A DNA stretch of 64,000 bases from an uncultured Flavobacteriaceae bacterium (GTDB taxonomy: Bacteria > Bacteroidota > Bacteroidia > Flavobacteriales > Flavobacteriaceae): contig CAKUPQ010000002.1 of assembly GCA_934675205.1 (NCBI GenBank), positions 124,001 through 188,000 on the forward strand, given 5' to 3'. This document shows positions 16,178 to 24,896 of the stretch, piece by piece. How positions within the stretch are numbered: the first letter of the stretch is position 1; the number at the start of each line of letters is the position of its first letter. The position numbers were made by a program, and so were the translations under genes. The notes beneath the pieces were generated by a model. It searched no databases and was not told where the DNA came from. It worked only from the letters and a program-made list of their open reading frames with translations.

Positions 16178-17581
16178 TTATTTTTTATCGTATCCAAGTA
16201 TTTTTAACACGTCTTCTGCAGTTTGTTGTTCAGAGAAGATTTCGGTTGCCAAAATACCATTTTTATCTCTATCAATCAAGATGTGTTTGGGTTGCGGAAT
16301 CAAACAGTGATGAATTCCTCCGAATCCTCCGATGGTTTCCTGATAAGCTCCCGTATTGAAAAATCCGATATATAAAGGTTTTTCTTTGTTGTATTTTGGG
16401 AGATAAACCGCATTCATATGCTGTTCGGAATTGTAATAATCATCACTATCACAAGTCAATCCTCCGAGCAAAACCCTTTCGTAAGTATCATTCCAACGAT
16501 TGACAGCCATCATCACAAAACGCTTACTGATAGCCCAAGAATCAGGTAAAGTGGTAATGAAAGACGAATCAATCATATTCCATTTTTCTCTGTCGTTTTG
16601 TTGTTTTTGATACAAAACCTCATAAATAGCTCCTCCGCTTTCTCCTACGGTAAACGACCCGAATTCCGTAAAAATGTGAGGAACAGGAATTTCTGCATCA
16701 TCACAAGCTATTTTGATTTGGTTCAGAATTTCCTCAACCATATACTGATAATCGTAATTGAAACCCAATGAGTTTTTAATTGGGAAACCTCCTCCGATAT
16801 TCAGGCTGTCCAAAGTCGGGCATTCTTTTTTCAGGTTGATATAAACCCTCATACATTTGGTAAGTTCGTTCCAATAGTAAGCTGTATCACGAATTCCGGT
16901 ATTGATAAAAAAGTGTAACATTTTCAGTTCCAACTGTTTGTTTTCCTGAATTTGTTTTCTGTAAAACGGAACAATATTTTTATATCCGATTCCTAAACGA
17001 GAGGTATAAAACTCGAATTTTGGTTCTTCTTCGGCTGCAATACGGATTCCGATTTTGAATTTTTTGTCGGTTTTTTCGAGCAATAAATCCAATTCTTCGT
17101 AATTGTCAATTACGGGAATGGTATTTTTATGTCCGTTTTCGATAAGTCGTGCCACATTTTCGATATAGGCATCACGCTTGAATCCGTTGCAGATGACAAA
17201 GGTGTTTTTCTTTATTTTTCCTTCTTCCATCAACTTCTCTACGATATTTACATCATAAGCAGATGAGGTTTCGATATGGATATTATTTTTAAAAGCCTCG
17301 TCCATAACGAATTTAAAATGAGAGCTTTTCGTGCAATAGCAATAGTAATAATTTCCTTCGTATCCGAGCTTTTCCATTGCTCCTCTAAACCAACCTTTTG
17401 CCCGGTTGATATTGTTGGAAATAGCAGGGAGATAGGTGAATTTAAGCGGAGTTCCGTATTGCTCGACCAATTTCATCAAATCAATATGGTGAAAATGCAG
17501 ATTGTTGTCTTTGTCAAGCGTAAATTCTTCTTGAGGAAAGTAAAAAGTTTGGTTTATCAGGTCAAAATATTTGGTGTTCAT
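16178..17581 (-). CDS. speA: Arginine decarboxylase, fold-type III PLP enzyme
   Basis: A 467-residue decarboxylase of the alanine-racemase fold (AR barrel about 50-300, beta domain to the end). The PLP lysine is Lys85 in CYCTKSSHFKF, and the substrate-site cysteine lies in GGLTCDSDD. The length is far below the 630-residue proteobacterial SpeA but typical for Bacteroidetes. The product would be agmatine. No agmatinase gene lies beside it. It is followed by the deoxyhypusine-synthase-like gene, which suggests a polyamine operon. Confidence 0.85.
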   Translation of the reverse strand: MNTKYFDLINQTFYFPQEEFTLDKDNNLHFHHIDLMKLVEQYGTPLKFTYLPAISNNINRAKGWFRGAMEKLGYEGNYYYCYCTKSSHFKFVMDEAFKNNIHIETSSAYDVNIVEKLMEEGKIKKNTFVICNGFKRDAYIENVARLIENGHKNTIPVIDNYEELDLLLEKTDKKFKIGIRIAAEEEPKFEFYTSRLGIGYKNIVPFYRKQIQENKQLELKMLHFFINTGIRDTAYYWNELTKCMRVYINLKKECPTLDSLNIGGGFPIKNSLGFNYDYQYMVEEILNQIKIACDDAEIPVPHIFTEFGSFTVGESGGAIYEVLYQKQQNDREKWNMIDSSFITTLPDSWAISKRFVMMAVNRWNDTYERVLLGGLTCDSDDYYNSEQHMNAVYLPKYNKEKPLYIGFFNTGAYQETIGGFGGIHHCLIPQPKHILIDRDKNGILATEIFSEQQTAEDVLKILGYDKK

Positions 17582-17633
17582 TTTTGTTTTGTTTTAAGAT
17601 TGTTGATTCTAAAAAATCCTCAATTCCGTTTTT

Positions 17634-17683
17634 ACCTCTCCTTTGGAGAGGTCGAATCTGTTGTAAACAGATTCGGGTGAGGC
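17634..17683. repeat. Double palindrome in the speA leader
   Basis: Two adjacent hairpins, CCTCTCC-ttt-GGAGAGG and GAATCTGT-tgta-AACAGATTC, are followed by gggtgaggc. This is a known style of Bacteroidetes intergenic repeat. It lies between the putative speA promoter and the start codon, so it would be in the 5' untranslated RNA. Confidence 0.7.
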
Positions 17684-17712
17684 AAAATTAACGAAAATGA
17701 ACATTTTTCAAA
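17683..17712 (-). promoter_or_regulatory. Putative speA promoter
   Basis: On the minus strand, TTG (17712 to 17710) and TAATTTTG (17690 to 17683) are 19 bases apart, which fits the Bacteroidetes consensus. The transcript would carry about 95 bases of leader that includes the double palindrome. Confidence 0.5.
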
Positions 17713-17965
17713 CTCTGATATTAGCATATACAATTTCGAGTTCCTTTTTTTGATAAAAAGTAACTTCAGTACTGAAAAATAAGTTTTTCAACACTTTGCG
17801 AAAAGCGTTGAAATGCTTTTCAACAGTAGAGATTTTGATATTGTTATTTGCTGTTTTCACTCACGGGCAAATGTAAAAAATATTCTTTTTGATTTGCAAT
17901 ATATTTTTGTGAAAAAAAACTAAAATAATGTGTGTAGAAATATGCAATTGTAAGCCTCATAAAAA

Positions 17966-18097
17966 TCACGAATTATAATCTTCAAAAGCCTTAATAATCA
18001 ACTTATTTTCGATTTGCTGGTCGATTTTGAAATTTCCGATTCCGTCAAGAAGTACGAATAAAATTTTTCCGTATTGGTTTTTATTCAACTCTGACAT
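17966..18097 (-). pseudogene. Duplicated 3' end of aroB (43-codon remnant ORF)
   Basis: Bases 17971-18082 match 21311-21422, the true end of aroB, in 107 of 112 positions by eye, same strand, offset 3340. The remnant has an ATG (18097) and reads MSELNKNQYGKILFVLLDG and so on to a TGA, equivalent to the last 40 or so AroB residues. It starts 10 bases after the stop of the T9SS cargo gene. It cannot encode a functional dehydroquinate synthase. The rest of the 17582-18107 gap holds the speA promoter and repeat, plus short GTTGAA palindromes near 17788-17825. Confidence 0.85.
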
Positions 18098-18107
18098 AGT
18101 TTGAGGC

Positions 18108-20837
18108 TTATCTTACCAAAGCAAAATGCCCTCTGGAAATGATTTTTTGGTCGGATATACGGGTAATTTTAAACCAGTAATCCGTAGCAGGGAGGTTTTT
18201 TCCGTTGAGTGTTCCGTCCCAACCCGGGCTGTCCTTGTCAAAAAAAGCAATCAGCTTTCCGTAGCGGTCATAGATTTCGACATTCAGCAATTCTTGGTAT
18301 TCCGAAAGTTGAATCTTCCAGTAATCATTGATTCCGTCTCCGTTCGGAGTGAAGAATTTCGGATAAGAAAGCAGAAAAACACTATCCGTAACAGGTTGGC
18401 AACTTTCGTCTTTGTCTTTGACAAAAACTAAATATTCTCCTCCTTGCAGATTATCAAAATAATTGTTGTTCTGATACGTAATTCCGTTCATCGAATACAG
18501 ATAATTCTCGTTATAAGGCAAAACGGTAATCGAATTATTATCTGATAAATCATTGATTTTGATTTGGATAATTTCGGGAGGTAACGAAAGATTTATAGTG
18601 AGTTCAACTGTTTCAAAACAACCAAATTCGGCAGAATAAAACCGAATATAAACGGTTTGATTTCCCGTTTGGTAGTTCTGATAATTTGCAACAGGATTTA
18701 CTCCGTTAAAAGCATCGTCATACGAAGTATGATATGAAACCGAAAATCCGTTTAAAGAGCTTACAAAAAACGGAACATAATCTGAAAGGTTTACGGTTTC
18801 GGTATCGTCTTTCCCGTTATCACAAATAGAAACCGTATGACTGCGTGTGATAAGTTCCAGATTACCGACATTTATGGTAACCCGTTCGCTTTCGCATTTG
18901 CCAACGGTTTGGGTTACGTAATACGTTATATTGGTCAAAATTACCGTAGAATCTTCTATGGGGGAATCTCCGTGTAGTGAGCTGTAAAACGTAAGATTTT
19001 CTCCCGAAATATTCAAATCGGAGAGTTTCATTCCCTGAAAATAGCAAGGCTGTACGCTATCAAACACAGGAGGTGCAAGAGGAGGCAGAAAATTCATCTG
19101 AACAGGCTGTCTGATAAGAGTAGGGCAGTTTTCTGCTATTTTTTCCATATAATAGGTTGCTCCGTCTGTAATCAGAAAATCATCAGCTAACGGAGTTTGC
19201 GAACTCATAGAACTGTACCAGCTGATATTAAAATCATTAGGCACAATATCTCCTATGGTTGCAGTAGGAGTATCTTCATAGCAAAAATCATAGCTGTCCA
19301 AAAACAATGTTTCTACATCGCAAGGGGAAAGTTTGAGGACGAAAGCTACATTTTCATAAGTCATATTGCCATTGAAAATATAAGAGTCTGTATATAAAAT
19401 ATATTCATTAAACGGGTGTGGGTCAAAATCTGCCATCTCCCTAAAACGACCTCCCAAAAGAATATTATTGTCTGTATCAATTTCAATAGCACGTGGATTT
19501 ATATCTAATCTTTTGAAATCAATCAGCTCTCCTGCCGGATTAGATTTTAGTAAAAAAGACTCTTCTCCGTTTGTTTCTAAAACAATATTATCTGCATAAT
19601 GTAAGCTTTGAGAACTTGAATTAACTACGGATATCAACTCTCCGGAATTATTAGTATTAAAATCTATAATATTTTGATTTCCTGTTCCGTAAAGCGGGAT
19701 ATTCCAAATATGATTCCCGTTCACGTCCATTCTGAAAAAAACTGAATTCTCTGAAAAACCACTTACAGGAGGTAAGTTACCAATAACCGTATTATTAAAC
19801 TGATAAGACGGAGCTTCGGAATAGGTAGAAAAAAAATAAAGATTATCCGATGTATCTGTATGTATTTTTCTATTAAAAATAATCGGAGCACTGGTCGAAT
19901 AATGAACAAAAGGATTACTGTTTAATTCATTAATCCAGCTTTCATTACCATTAGGCAACAGCTTACAGATAAACTCCGAAGAAGGGTTTTGAAGTGTAAC
20001 ACCTCCAAAAGTAAAATTATCAAGATAAGTCCCCTGACAATAAATATTGTTCTGACTGTCAAGACCAACCGCAAAAATAGCATTAGGATTACCGCTATTG
20101 TTATATGTTTTGTCCCAAATAAGATTGAGGTTACTGTCTAATTTACAAATATAAGCCCGAAACCATTTATTAAAATGTATAGGTAGGTCAAACTCCGTAG
20201 TAGCACCAACTACAACTATATCGTTATTGCTATCTACTTCAATATCTTCAATAACAATGTTTTCAAAGAGAATATCGTCTATATAATGACCGTCCTGACC
20301 GTCTAATTTCAGGACAACTCCATAATAGGTGTTGTGTGTTAAATTTTCGTAAACATTAACCGGATTAAACGCAGGGTGGTAATCAGGGTTAAAACTTACC
20401 GGAGCCAATGTAGTTTGTTGAAACATACCACCAATCAATAGGTTTCCGTCAGTATCTAATGCTAATTTTATTCCCTCAGGGTTACTTAAAAGAGATAATG
20501 TAGAAGTTGGTATCTTTCTGACCCATAAAACATTCTTGTTTTCGTCTAACTTAACAATGGAACTCCTGTAATTTCCTAAAACTTCAGCAGTATATATTTG
20601 ATTTCCAAAATCGTGAGTTCCCACGTGTCCTCCAATTACATAAACTTCATTATTGCTATTGGTTACTATATTACGGACATAAGAAGAACGACTCCCGTCA
20701 TTTTCTCCCATCACGCTTGGAATGGTATAAACCCATTCCAATTCTTGAGCAAAAGAAATTGTAGGGATACCCAAGCATATAAACAATATACAAGGATTCT
20801 TTAATATAAATTGTGATATTTGATTAAAAAAAGTCAT
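18108..20837 (-). CDS. T9SS type-B sorted surface protein with beta-propeller repeats
   Basis: A 909-residue secreted protein. The start at 20837 is preferred because MTFFNQISQFILKN leads into a signal peptide ending ISFAQ. The N-terminal half has at least seven repeats of the SBBP/NHL type (NNEVYVIGG, DGNLLIGG, NNDIVVVG, DNNILLGG), a likely beta-propeller. The middle has Cys-containing Ig-like segments. The last 85 residues are the gliding-motility/CHU_C type-B signal (FFTPNGDGINDYWKI, IYDRYGKLI, GWDGTLNGK, and a basic end). It should be exported by T9SS and attached to the cell surface; the ligand is unknown. It lies in the cassette between the two aroB ends. Confidence 0.9.
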   Translation of the reverse strand: MTFFNQISQFILKNPCILFICLGIPTISFAQELEWVYTIPSVMGENDGSRSSYVRNIVTNSNNEVYVIGGHVGTHDFGNQIYTAEVLGNYRSSIVKLDENKNVLWVRKIPTSTLSLLSNPEGIKLALDTDGNLLIGGMFQQTTLAPVSFNPDYHPAFNPVNVYENLTHNTYYGVVLKLDGQDGHYIDDILFENIVIEDIEVDSNNDIVVVGATTEFDLPIHFNKWFRAYICKLDSNLNLIWDKTYNNSGNPNAIFAVGLDSQNNIYCQGTYLDNFTFGGVTLQNPSSEFICKLLPNGNESWINELNSNPFVHYSTSAPIIFNRKIHTDTSDNLYFFSTYSEAPSYQFNNTVIGNLPPVSGFSENSVFFRMDVNGNHIWNIPLYGTGNQNIIDFNTNNSGELISVVNSSSQSLHYADNIVLETNGEESFLLKSNPAGELIDFKRLDINPRAIEIDTDNNILLGGRFREMADFDPHPFNEYILYTDSYIFNGNMTYENVAFVLKLSPCDVETLFLDSYDFCYEDTPTATIGDIVPNDFNISWYSSMSSQTPLADDFLITDGATYYMEKIAENCPTLIRQPVQMNFLPPLAPPVFDSVQPCYFQGMKLSDLNISGENLTFYSSLHGDSPIEDSTVILTNITYYVTQTVGKCESERVTINVGNLELITRSHTVSICDNGKDDTETVNLSDYVPFFVSSLNGFSVSYHTSYDDAFNGVNPVANYQNYQTGNQTVYIRFYSAEFGCFETVELTINLSLPPEIIQIKINDLSDNNSITVLPYNENYLYSMNGITYQNNNYFDNLQGGEYLVFVKDKDESCQPVTDSVFLLSYPKFFTPNGDGINDYWKIQLSEYQELLNVEIYDRYGKLIAFFDKDSPGWDGTLNGKNLPATDYWFKITRISDQKIISRGHFALVR

Positions 20838-20949
20838 TTTATAAATAAGAAACAATATCAAAAGTATTAAATATACTTCTAAAATTACTTCGTCAGCTTA
20901 AGCAAATCTAAACTGACGAAATAATCATTTTTAAGACATAATTCAAAGA

Positions 20950-21228
20950 TTATGGGCAAGTCATCACATAACTTTCATCAATTAAAACAGGTGTTATTAC
21001 ACCTTCTTCTTCAGGGTCAAGACCATTAAGTATGGCATAATGAACAGCACAAGCCTTGGTTTCGAACCAAGCATAACCAATAGGAAGGCTTAATCTCCAA
21101 GCTTTAACAAGAGCTTCCTCCATAACAACATTCTCAATTTCAACAAGTGGCTCAACAGAGCCTATGTTTTGAGAAGAAAAAGTTGGCATCGCAGCCAACA
21201 AAGCGATTGATAAAATGATTTTTTTTAT
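20950..21228 (-). CDS. Small secreted protein lacking a canonical start codon
   Basis: The frame encodes a clear signal peptide, KKIILSIALLAAMPTFSSQ, followed by about 70 mature residues with two Cys (KACAVHY and the C-terminal TCP). The codon in the expected Met position is ATA (21228 to 21226), preceded by ATT; an upstream in-frame stop lies a few codons away. The first canonical choice is a TTG at 21201, which would cut away half the signal peptide. Either the start mutated from ATG to ATA, or a non-standard start is used. It lies between aroB and the T9SS cargo gene, same direction. No known domain. Confidence 0.55.
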   Translation of the reverse strand: MKKIILSIALLAAMPTFSSQNIGSVEPLVEIENVVMEEALVKAWRLSLPIGYAWFETKACAVHYAILNGLDPEEEGVITPVLIDESYVMTCP

Positions 21229-21305
21229 AATTTTTACGTTTTATGATTAATAATATGGCGAATATACTGAATTCTGTTTGCTTTCGCAAAATTTATACTA
21301 AAAAG

Positions 21306-22349
21306 CTACAAACTATAATCTTCAAAAGCCTTAATAATCAACTTATTTTCGATTTGTTGGTCGATTTTGAAATTTCCGATTTGGTCAAGAAGTACGAATA
21401 ATATTTTTCCGTATTGGTTTTTTTTGTCGAAAGATAACAATTTGATGATTTCTTCAATATCGTTTTTGTCAAATTCCACAAACGGATAAATCGCTGTAAG
21501 AACGGTTTTTATTTCGAGGTAATCTTCGGCTGAAATCAGTCCTTTTTTGAAAGACAGAAAGCTCTCTAAAATCATTCCGATTGCGATTGCTTCTCCGTGA
21601 AGTAAGGTTTGTTTTTCGGAATTTTCCAAGCAATAACTTTCGATTGCGTGTCCGAGTGTATGTCCGAAATTCAGCCCTTTTCGGATTCCTTTTTCGGTTA
21701 AATCTTCCGAAGTGATTTCGGCTTTTATCTCAACCGAACGGATAATGAGTTGGTCTAATTCCGTTAAGTCTATATTTTGAAAATCAGATAGTTTTTTCCA
21801 ATAATTTTTATCCTGAATCAGTCCGTGTTTGAGCATTTCTGCATATCCCGAACGGGTTTCTTCATTGGGCAAAGTGTCCAAAAAACGAAAATCAATCAGA
21901 ATCATTTGAGCATTGGTAATCGTTCCGATTTGGTTTTTGAGGTTTCCTAAATCTACTCCCGTTTTTCCTCCGAGAGAGGCATCAACCATTCCGAGCAGGG
22001 AAGTGGGAACATTGACAAAATCAATTCCACGCTTGAAAACCGATGCCACAAAACCCGAAATATCGGTAATCATTCCTCCTCCCAATCCGATAATCAGGCT
22101 TTTTCGGTCAGCTCCGAGTTCGATAAGAATATTCCAAAGCTCTGTACAGGTGTTTATGTTTTTGTTTTCTTCACCCGATTCGATTTCGATAACTTCAATT
22201 TCGGTTTCCGTTGCCAATTCAGGTAAAAAAATAGGAGAACAAAACTCATTCGTATTAGTATCCGTCAAAACGAAAATTTTGGAATAGTTTTTTGTTTTGA
22301 GTAATTTGTTCAGATATTCGTATCCGTTTTGAGAATAGTAGATGTTCAT
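21306..22349 (-). CDS. aroB: 3-dehydroquinate synthase
   Basis: A 347-residue enzyme of the shikimate pathway that converts DAHP to 3-dehydroquinate using NAD and a divalent metal. It has the glycine-rich NAD motif IGLGGGMITDISGF, the substrate motif GGKTGVDLGNLKN, and the metal ligands in FGHTLGHAIE and LLHGEAIAIG. The gene is intact. It follows the sensor kinase gene by 8 bases. Its last 112 bases are duplicated at 17971-18082. Confidence 0.95.
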   Translation of the reverse strand: MNIYYSQNGYEYLNKLLKTKNYSKIFVLTDTNTNEFCSPIFLPELATETEIEVIEIESGEENKNINTCTELWNILIELGADRKSLIIGLGGGMITDISGFVASVFKRGIDFVNVPTSLLGMVDASLGGKTGVDLGNLKNQIGTITNAQMILIDFRFLDTLPNEETRSGYAEMLKHGLIQDKNYWKKLSDFQNIDLTELDQLIIRSVEIKAEITSEDLTEKGIRKGLNFGHTLGHAIESYCLENSEKQTLLHGEAIAIGMILESFLSFKKGLISAEDYLEIKTVLTAIYPFVEFDKNDIEEIIKLLSFDKKNQYGKILFVLLDQIGNFKIDQQIENKLIIKAFEDYSL

Positions 22350-22357
22350 TAGTTTGA

Positions 22358-23788
22358 CTATTTATATACAGGAAATTTCACATAAAAAATTGTTCCTTTT
22401 CCGATTTCGGTTTCAAACCAAATTTTTCCTTTATAGCTTTCGATTATGTTTTTGATGATTCCGAGTCCGAGCCCCATTCCGCTTGTTTTGGTTGTGAATT
22501 TCGGCTCAAAAATACGGTTTTTATTTTCTATCGAAATTCCTTTTCCGTTATCCTCAACCGAAATCAGAATATCATCGTTTTGCTTTTCGATAGTTACAAT
22601 TACCTTTGGATTGGGGTTGTTTTCGTCTATGGACTGAATGGCATTTTTGACCAAATTCGTAATCACACGAATCAGTTGTGTTCTGTCCATCAACGTGAAA
22701 ATTTCTTTTTCGGAAGAATGGAACTCAATATAATTTTCGTTAAAAATATCCAAAGCCAAATCAACCGTATTCACTACATTCAGACTTTCGTTTTGTTGAG
22801 CAGGCATCGAGGCAAAGTTTGAAAAAGCAGAGGCAACCGAACTCATAATATCTATTTGCTGAATGAGAGTTTGCGAATAATCGTTCAGTTTTTGCTTGAT
22901 ATTCGGGTCGTTCGGGTCGAATTTCCGTTGAAAGCTCTGAACTGTAAGCCGCATAGGAGTAAGCGGATTCTTGATTTCGTGAGCTACCTGTTTTGCCATT
23001 TCTCTCCAAGCCTCTTCTCTTTGACTTTGAGCTAATTGCGTAGCACTTTCTTCGAGCTTATCCACCATTTCGTTATAAGCATCAATAACCAAGTTGATTT
23101 CACGACTTGCCTCTTTTACTTCGATTTTTTCGTTTTTCTTGTTCAGATTGGTTTGTGTGATTTTTCTCGAAATTTCCTGAAGTGTTTTTGTGATATAATT
23201 CGACAAGAAATAAGCGAGAATAATCGCAATCAAAAGCATTACTCCATACACCTGTAAAAGTCGGATAAGAAAGCTTTTCAGCTCATCATCATAAAATCCG
23301 TCATCTTTGATATGCGGTAAACAAACGATTCCCAAAGGTTTGAATTTCAAATCTTTAATATACGTGTAAGACGAACGGAATTTATCTTCATCAATGGTTT
23401 TTAGTTCAATATATCTTTTGTCGGACGAGCCTCTGATGGCTTTCAGTATAAAAGGCTGAACGGGTGGGGTAGGAGCATCAACCGAAAACTGCCCTCTCGA
23501 AGAACGGATAAAATTTCCGTCCAAATCATAGATGATTATTTCAAGGTTATGAATGTTGGAAAGTTCGTGAATTTTATCCTTAAAAATAGCCGACAGATTT
23601 TCGGAAGTCAGCGGATAAGTTGTGGTTTTCAGTACATAATTAATATGCTCGTGAATGGAATTTTCCTTTTTTTCGAGTCGGTCTTCGTGGTATTCACGAG
23701 CTTGTTCCTGAAACTGATAAATCGTGATAAGAACTATCAAAGCAGAAGCTACAAGCGTCAGGAAAATCATCGAAAGGAAGATTCTCAT
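22358..23788 (-). CDS. Sensor histidine kinase (NtrY-like)
   Basis: A 476-residue membrane kinase: TM1 at about 4-24, an extracytoplasmic sensor domain (about 25-172), TM2 at about 173-197, a HAMP-like segment (about 198-250), then the H-box with His270 in QVAHEIKNPLTPMRLTV and an ATPase domain (NLVKNAIQSID, DNGKGI, GMGLGLGI). The KNPLTP H-box is of the NtrY/ZraS type. No response regulator gene is adjacent, so the partner is encoded elsewhere. It is closely followed by aroB, probably as a transcriptional unit without functional link. Confidence 0.9.
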   Translation of the reverse strand: MRIFLSMIFLTLVASALIVLITIYQFQEQAREYHEDRLEKKENSIHEHINYVLKTTTYPLTSENLSAIFKDKIHELSNIHNLEIIIYDLDGNFIRSSRGQFSVDAPTPPVQPFILKAIRGSSDKRYIELKTIDEDKFRSSYTYIKDLKFKPLGIVCLPHIKDDGFYDDELKSFLIRLLQVYGVMLLIAIILAYFLSNYITKTLQEISRKITQTNLNKKNEKIEVKEASREINLVIDAYNEMVDKLEESATQLAQSQREEAWREMAKQVAHEIKNPLTPMRLTVQSFQRKFDPNDPNIKQKLNDYSQTLIQQIDIMSSVASAFSNFASMPAQQNESLNVVNTVDLALDIFNENYIEFHSSEKEIFTLMDRTQLIRVITNLVKNAIQSIDENNPNPKVIVTIEKQNDDILISVEDNGKGISIENKNRIFEPKFTTKTSGMGLGLGIIKNIIESYKGKIWFETEIGKGTIFYVKFPVYK

Positions 23789-23864
23789 TCGCAGGGATAA
23801 ACGCTTTATTTTTAATTTTGTGTTCAGGGTTTCTGGTTTAGGATAAAAGCAAATTTACAAAAAG

Positions 23865-24365
23865 TTAGTGGAGTTTTTTCTCCAAAACAAAATCTTCCAT
23901 AAGATAACCGTTTCCGATGTCAATATCTTCGGTTTTGATGTTTTTGTAACCGAGATTCTCGTAGAAATTCAGAGCTTTATTAAATCTGTTTACGTTTAGA
24001 GTAATAGATTGTTGTTTGTTTATTTGTGCTAATTCTTCTGCTTTTTTCATCAGAATTTTTCCGATTCCTTTTCCTTGAGTAGTTGGAAGAATATAAATCT
24101 TATGAATTTTCGCAACCGATTGATTTTGGTAATTTAGCTCAACGGACATAAATCCTAACGCCTTATTATTTTCTTTCGCTAAAACGAAATGATGTTTTTT
24201 GATTTCAATTTGTTCTTCAAGCGATTTTTCGGAATACATCATCTCTAACATATACCCGATTTGTTCTTTTGAGAGAATTTCCTCAAAAGTCGGATACCAA
24301 GTTATGTGAGCTATCTCCTGAATAGTCGGAATGTCTTGGATTGTGGCTTTTTCGATTGAAATCAT
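23865..24365 (-). CDS. GNAT-family N-acetyltransferase
   Basis: A 166-residue single GNAT domain. The acetyl-CoA pyrophosphate loop is QGKGIGKILMKKA (Q/RxxGxG/A motif A), and motif B is present as LNVNRFNKALNFYENLGY. The chain is complete. The acceptor substrate cannot be deduced. It sits between the DUF1456 gene and the sensor kinase, all on the minus strand. Confidence 0.9.
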   Translation of the reverse strand: MISIEKATIQDIPTIQEIAHITWYPTFEEILSKEQIGYMLEMMYSEKSLEEQIEIKKHHFVLAKENNKALGFMSVELNYQNQSVAKIHKIYILPTTQGKGIGKILMKKAEELAQINKQQSITLNVNRFNKALNFYENLGYKNIKTEDIDIGNGYLMEDFVLEKKLH

Positions 24366-24370
24366 TTATA

Positions 24371-24394
24371 AAAAATCTGTGCAATCTGTGAGAG
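24371..24394. repeat. ATCTGTG dispersed word
   Basis: aaaaatctgtgcaatctgtga is one half of the ATCTGTG/CACAGAT element seen complete at 45276-45360 and 60549-60615. Confidence 0.5.
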
Positions 24395-24398
24395 GAAA

Positions 24399-24806
24399 TT
24401 ATTCCTTTTTCTTCTTTCCGTTATTGAATTTAATTTTTCCGATACTTGGTTTGGTGTCTTTTTTGGGAGTGAATTTCTTAACGGGTTTCTTTTCGGAAGC
24501 CTCTGCTTTCTGTGTTCCGTTCTCTTTGCTCTTTGCTCTTTGTTCTATTTTCTTATTAGCTAAAACCTCTTTCGGATTCTTTGGATTTTCTTTTGTTCCT
24601 CGTAAATGGATAACCAATCCGTTGAGGAAGTTTCTCAAAATTTGGTCTCCACATTCTTTATAATTCGGGTGGTCTTCACTTCGGAAAAATGCTCCCAATT
24701 CTGCCTTTGAAATTCTGAAATCCACTAATTGTAAGATTTCCACGATTTCGTCATCTCTTAATTGTAGAGCTACACGAAGTTTTTTAAATATATCGTTATT
24801 TGTCAT
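24399..24806 (-). CDS. DUF1456 (YehS-like) protein
   Basis: A 135-residue protein. Residues 1-70 match DUF1456, with the typical LRVALQLRDDEIVEILQL and the repeated motif LGAFFRSEDHPNYKECGDQIL. YehS-type proteins usually have two such units in about 155 residues; here the second half is a Lys-rich tail (KKPVKKFTPKKD, GKIKFNNGKKKKE). Residues about 85-97 are encoded by a reiterated ctctttgctctttg word (24515-24553), which looks like an intergenic repeat captured in frame. Function unknown, possibly nucleic-acid binding because of the basic tail. Confidence 0.8.
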   Translation of the reverse strand: MTNNDIFKKLRVALQLRDDEIVEILQLVDFRISKAELGAFFRSEDHPNYKECGDQILRNFLNGLVIHLRGTKENPKNPKEVLANKKIEQRAKSKENGTQKAEASEKKPVKKFTPKKDTKPSIGKIKFNNGKKKKE

Positions 24807-24896
24807 TTTGTGTCTGATTAAGCAACAAAGGTAAGAATATACGTAATATAAAAGTGATTTTTTGTACTTTAGTCATCAGAATTTAAATCTATAAAC

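Noticed and set aside
17788..17825. GTTGAA palindromes upstream of speA as a riboswitch
   Set aside because: They lie upstream of the likely speA promoter and match no riboswitch core that I know.
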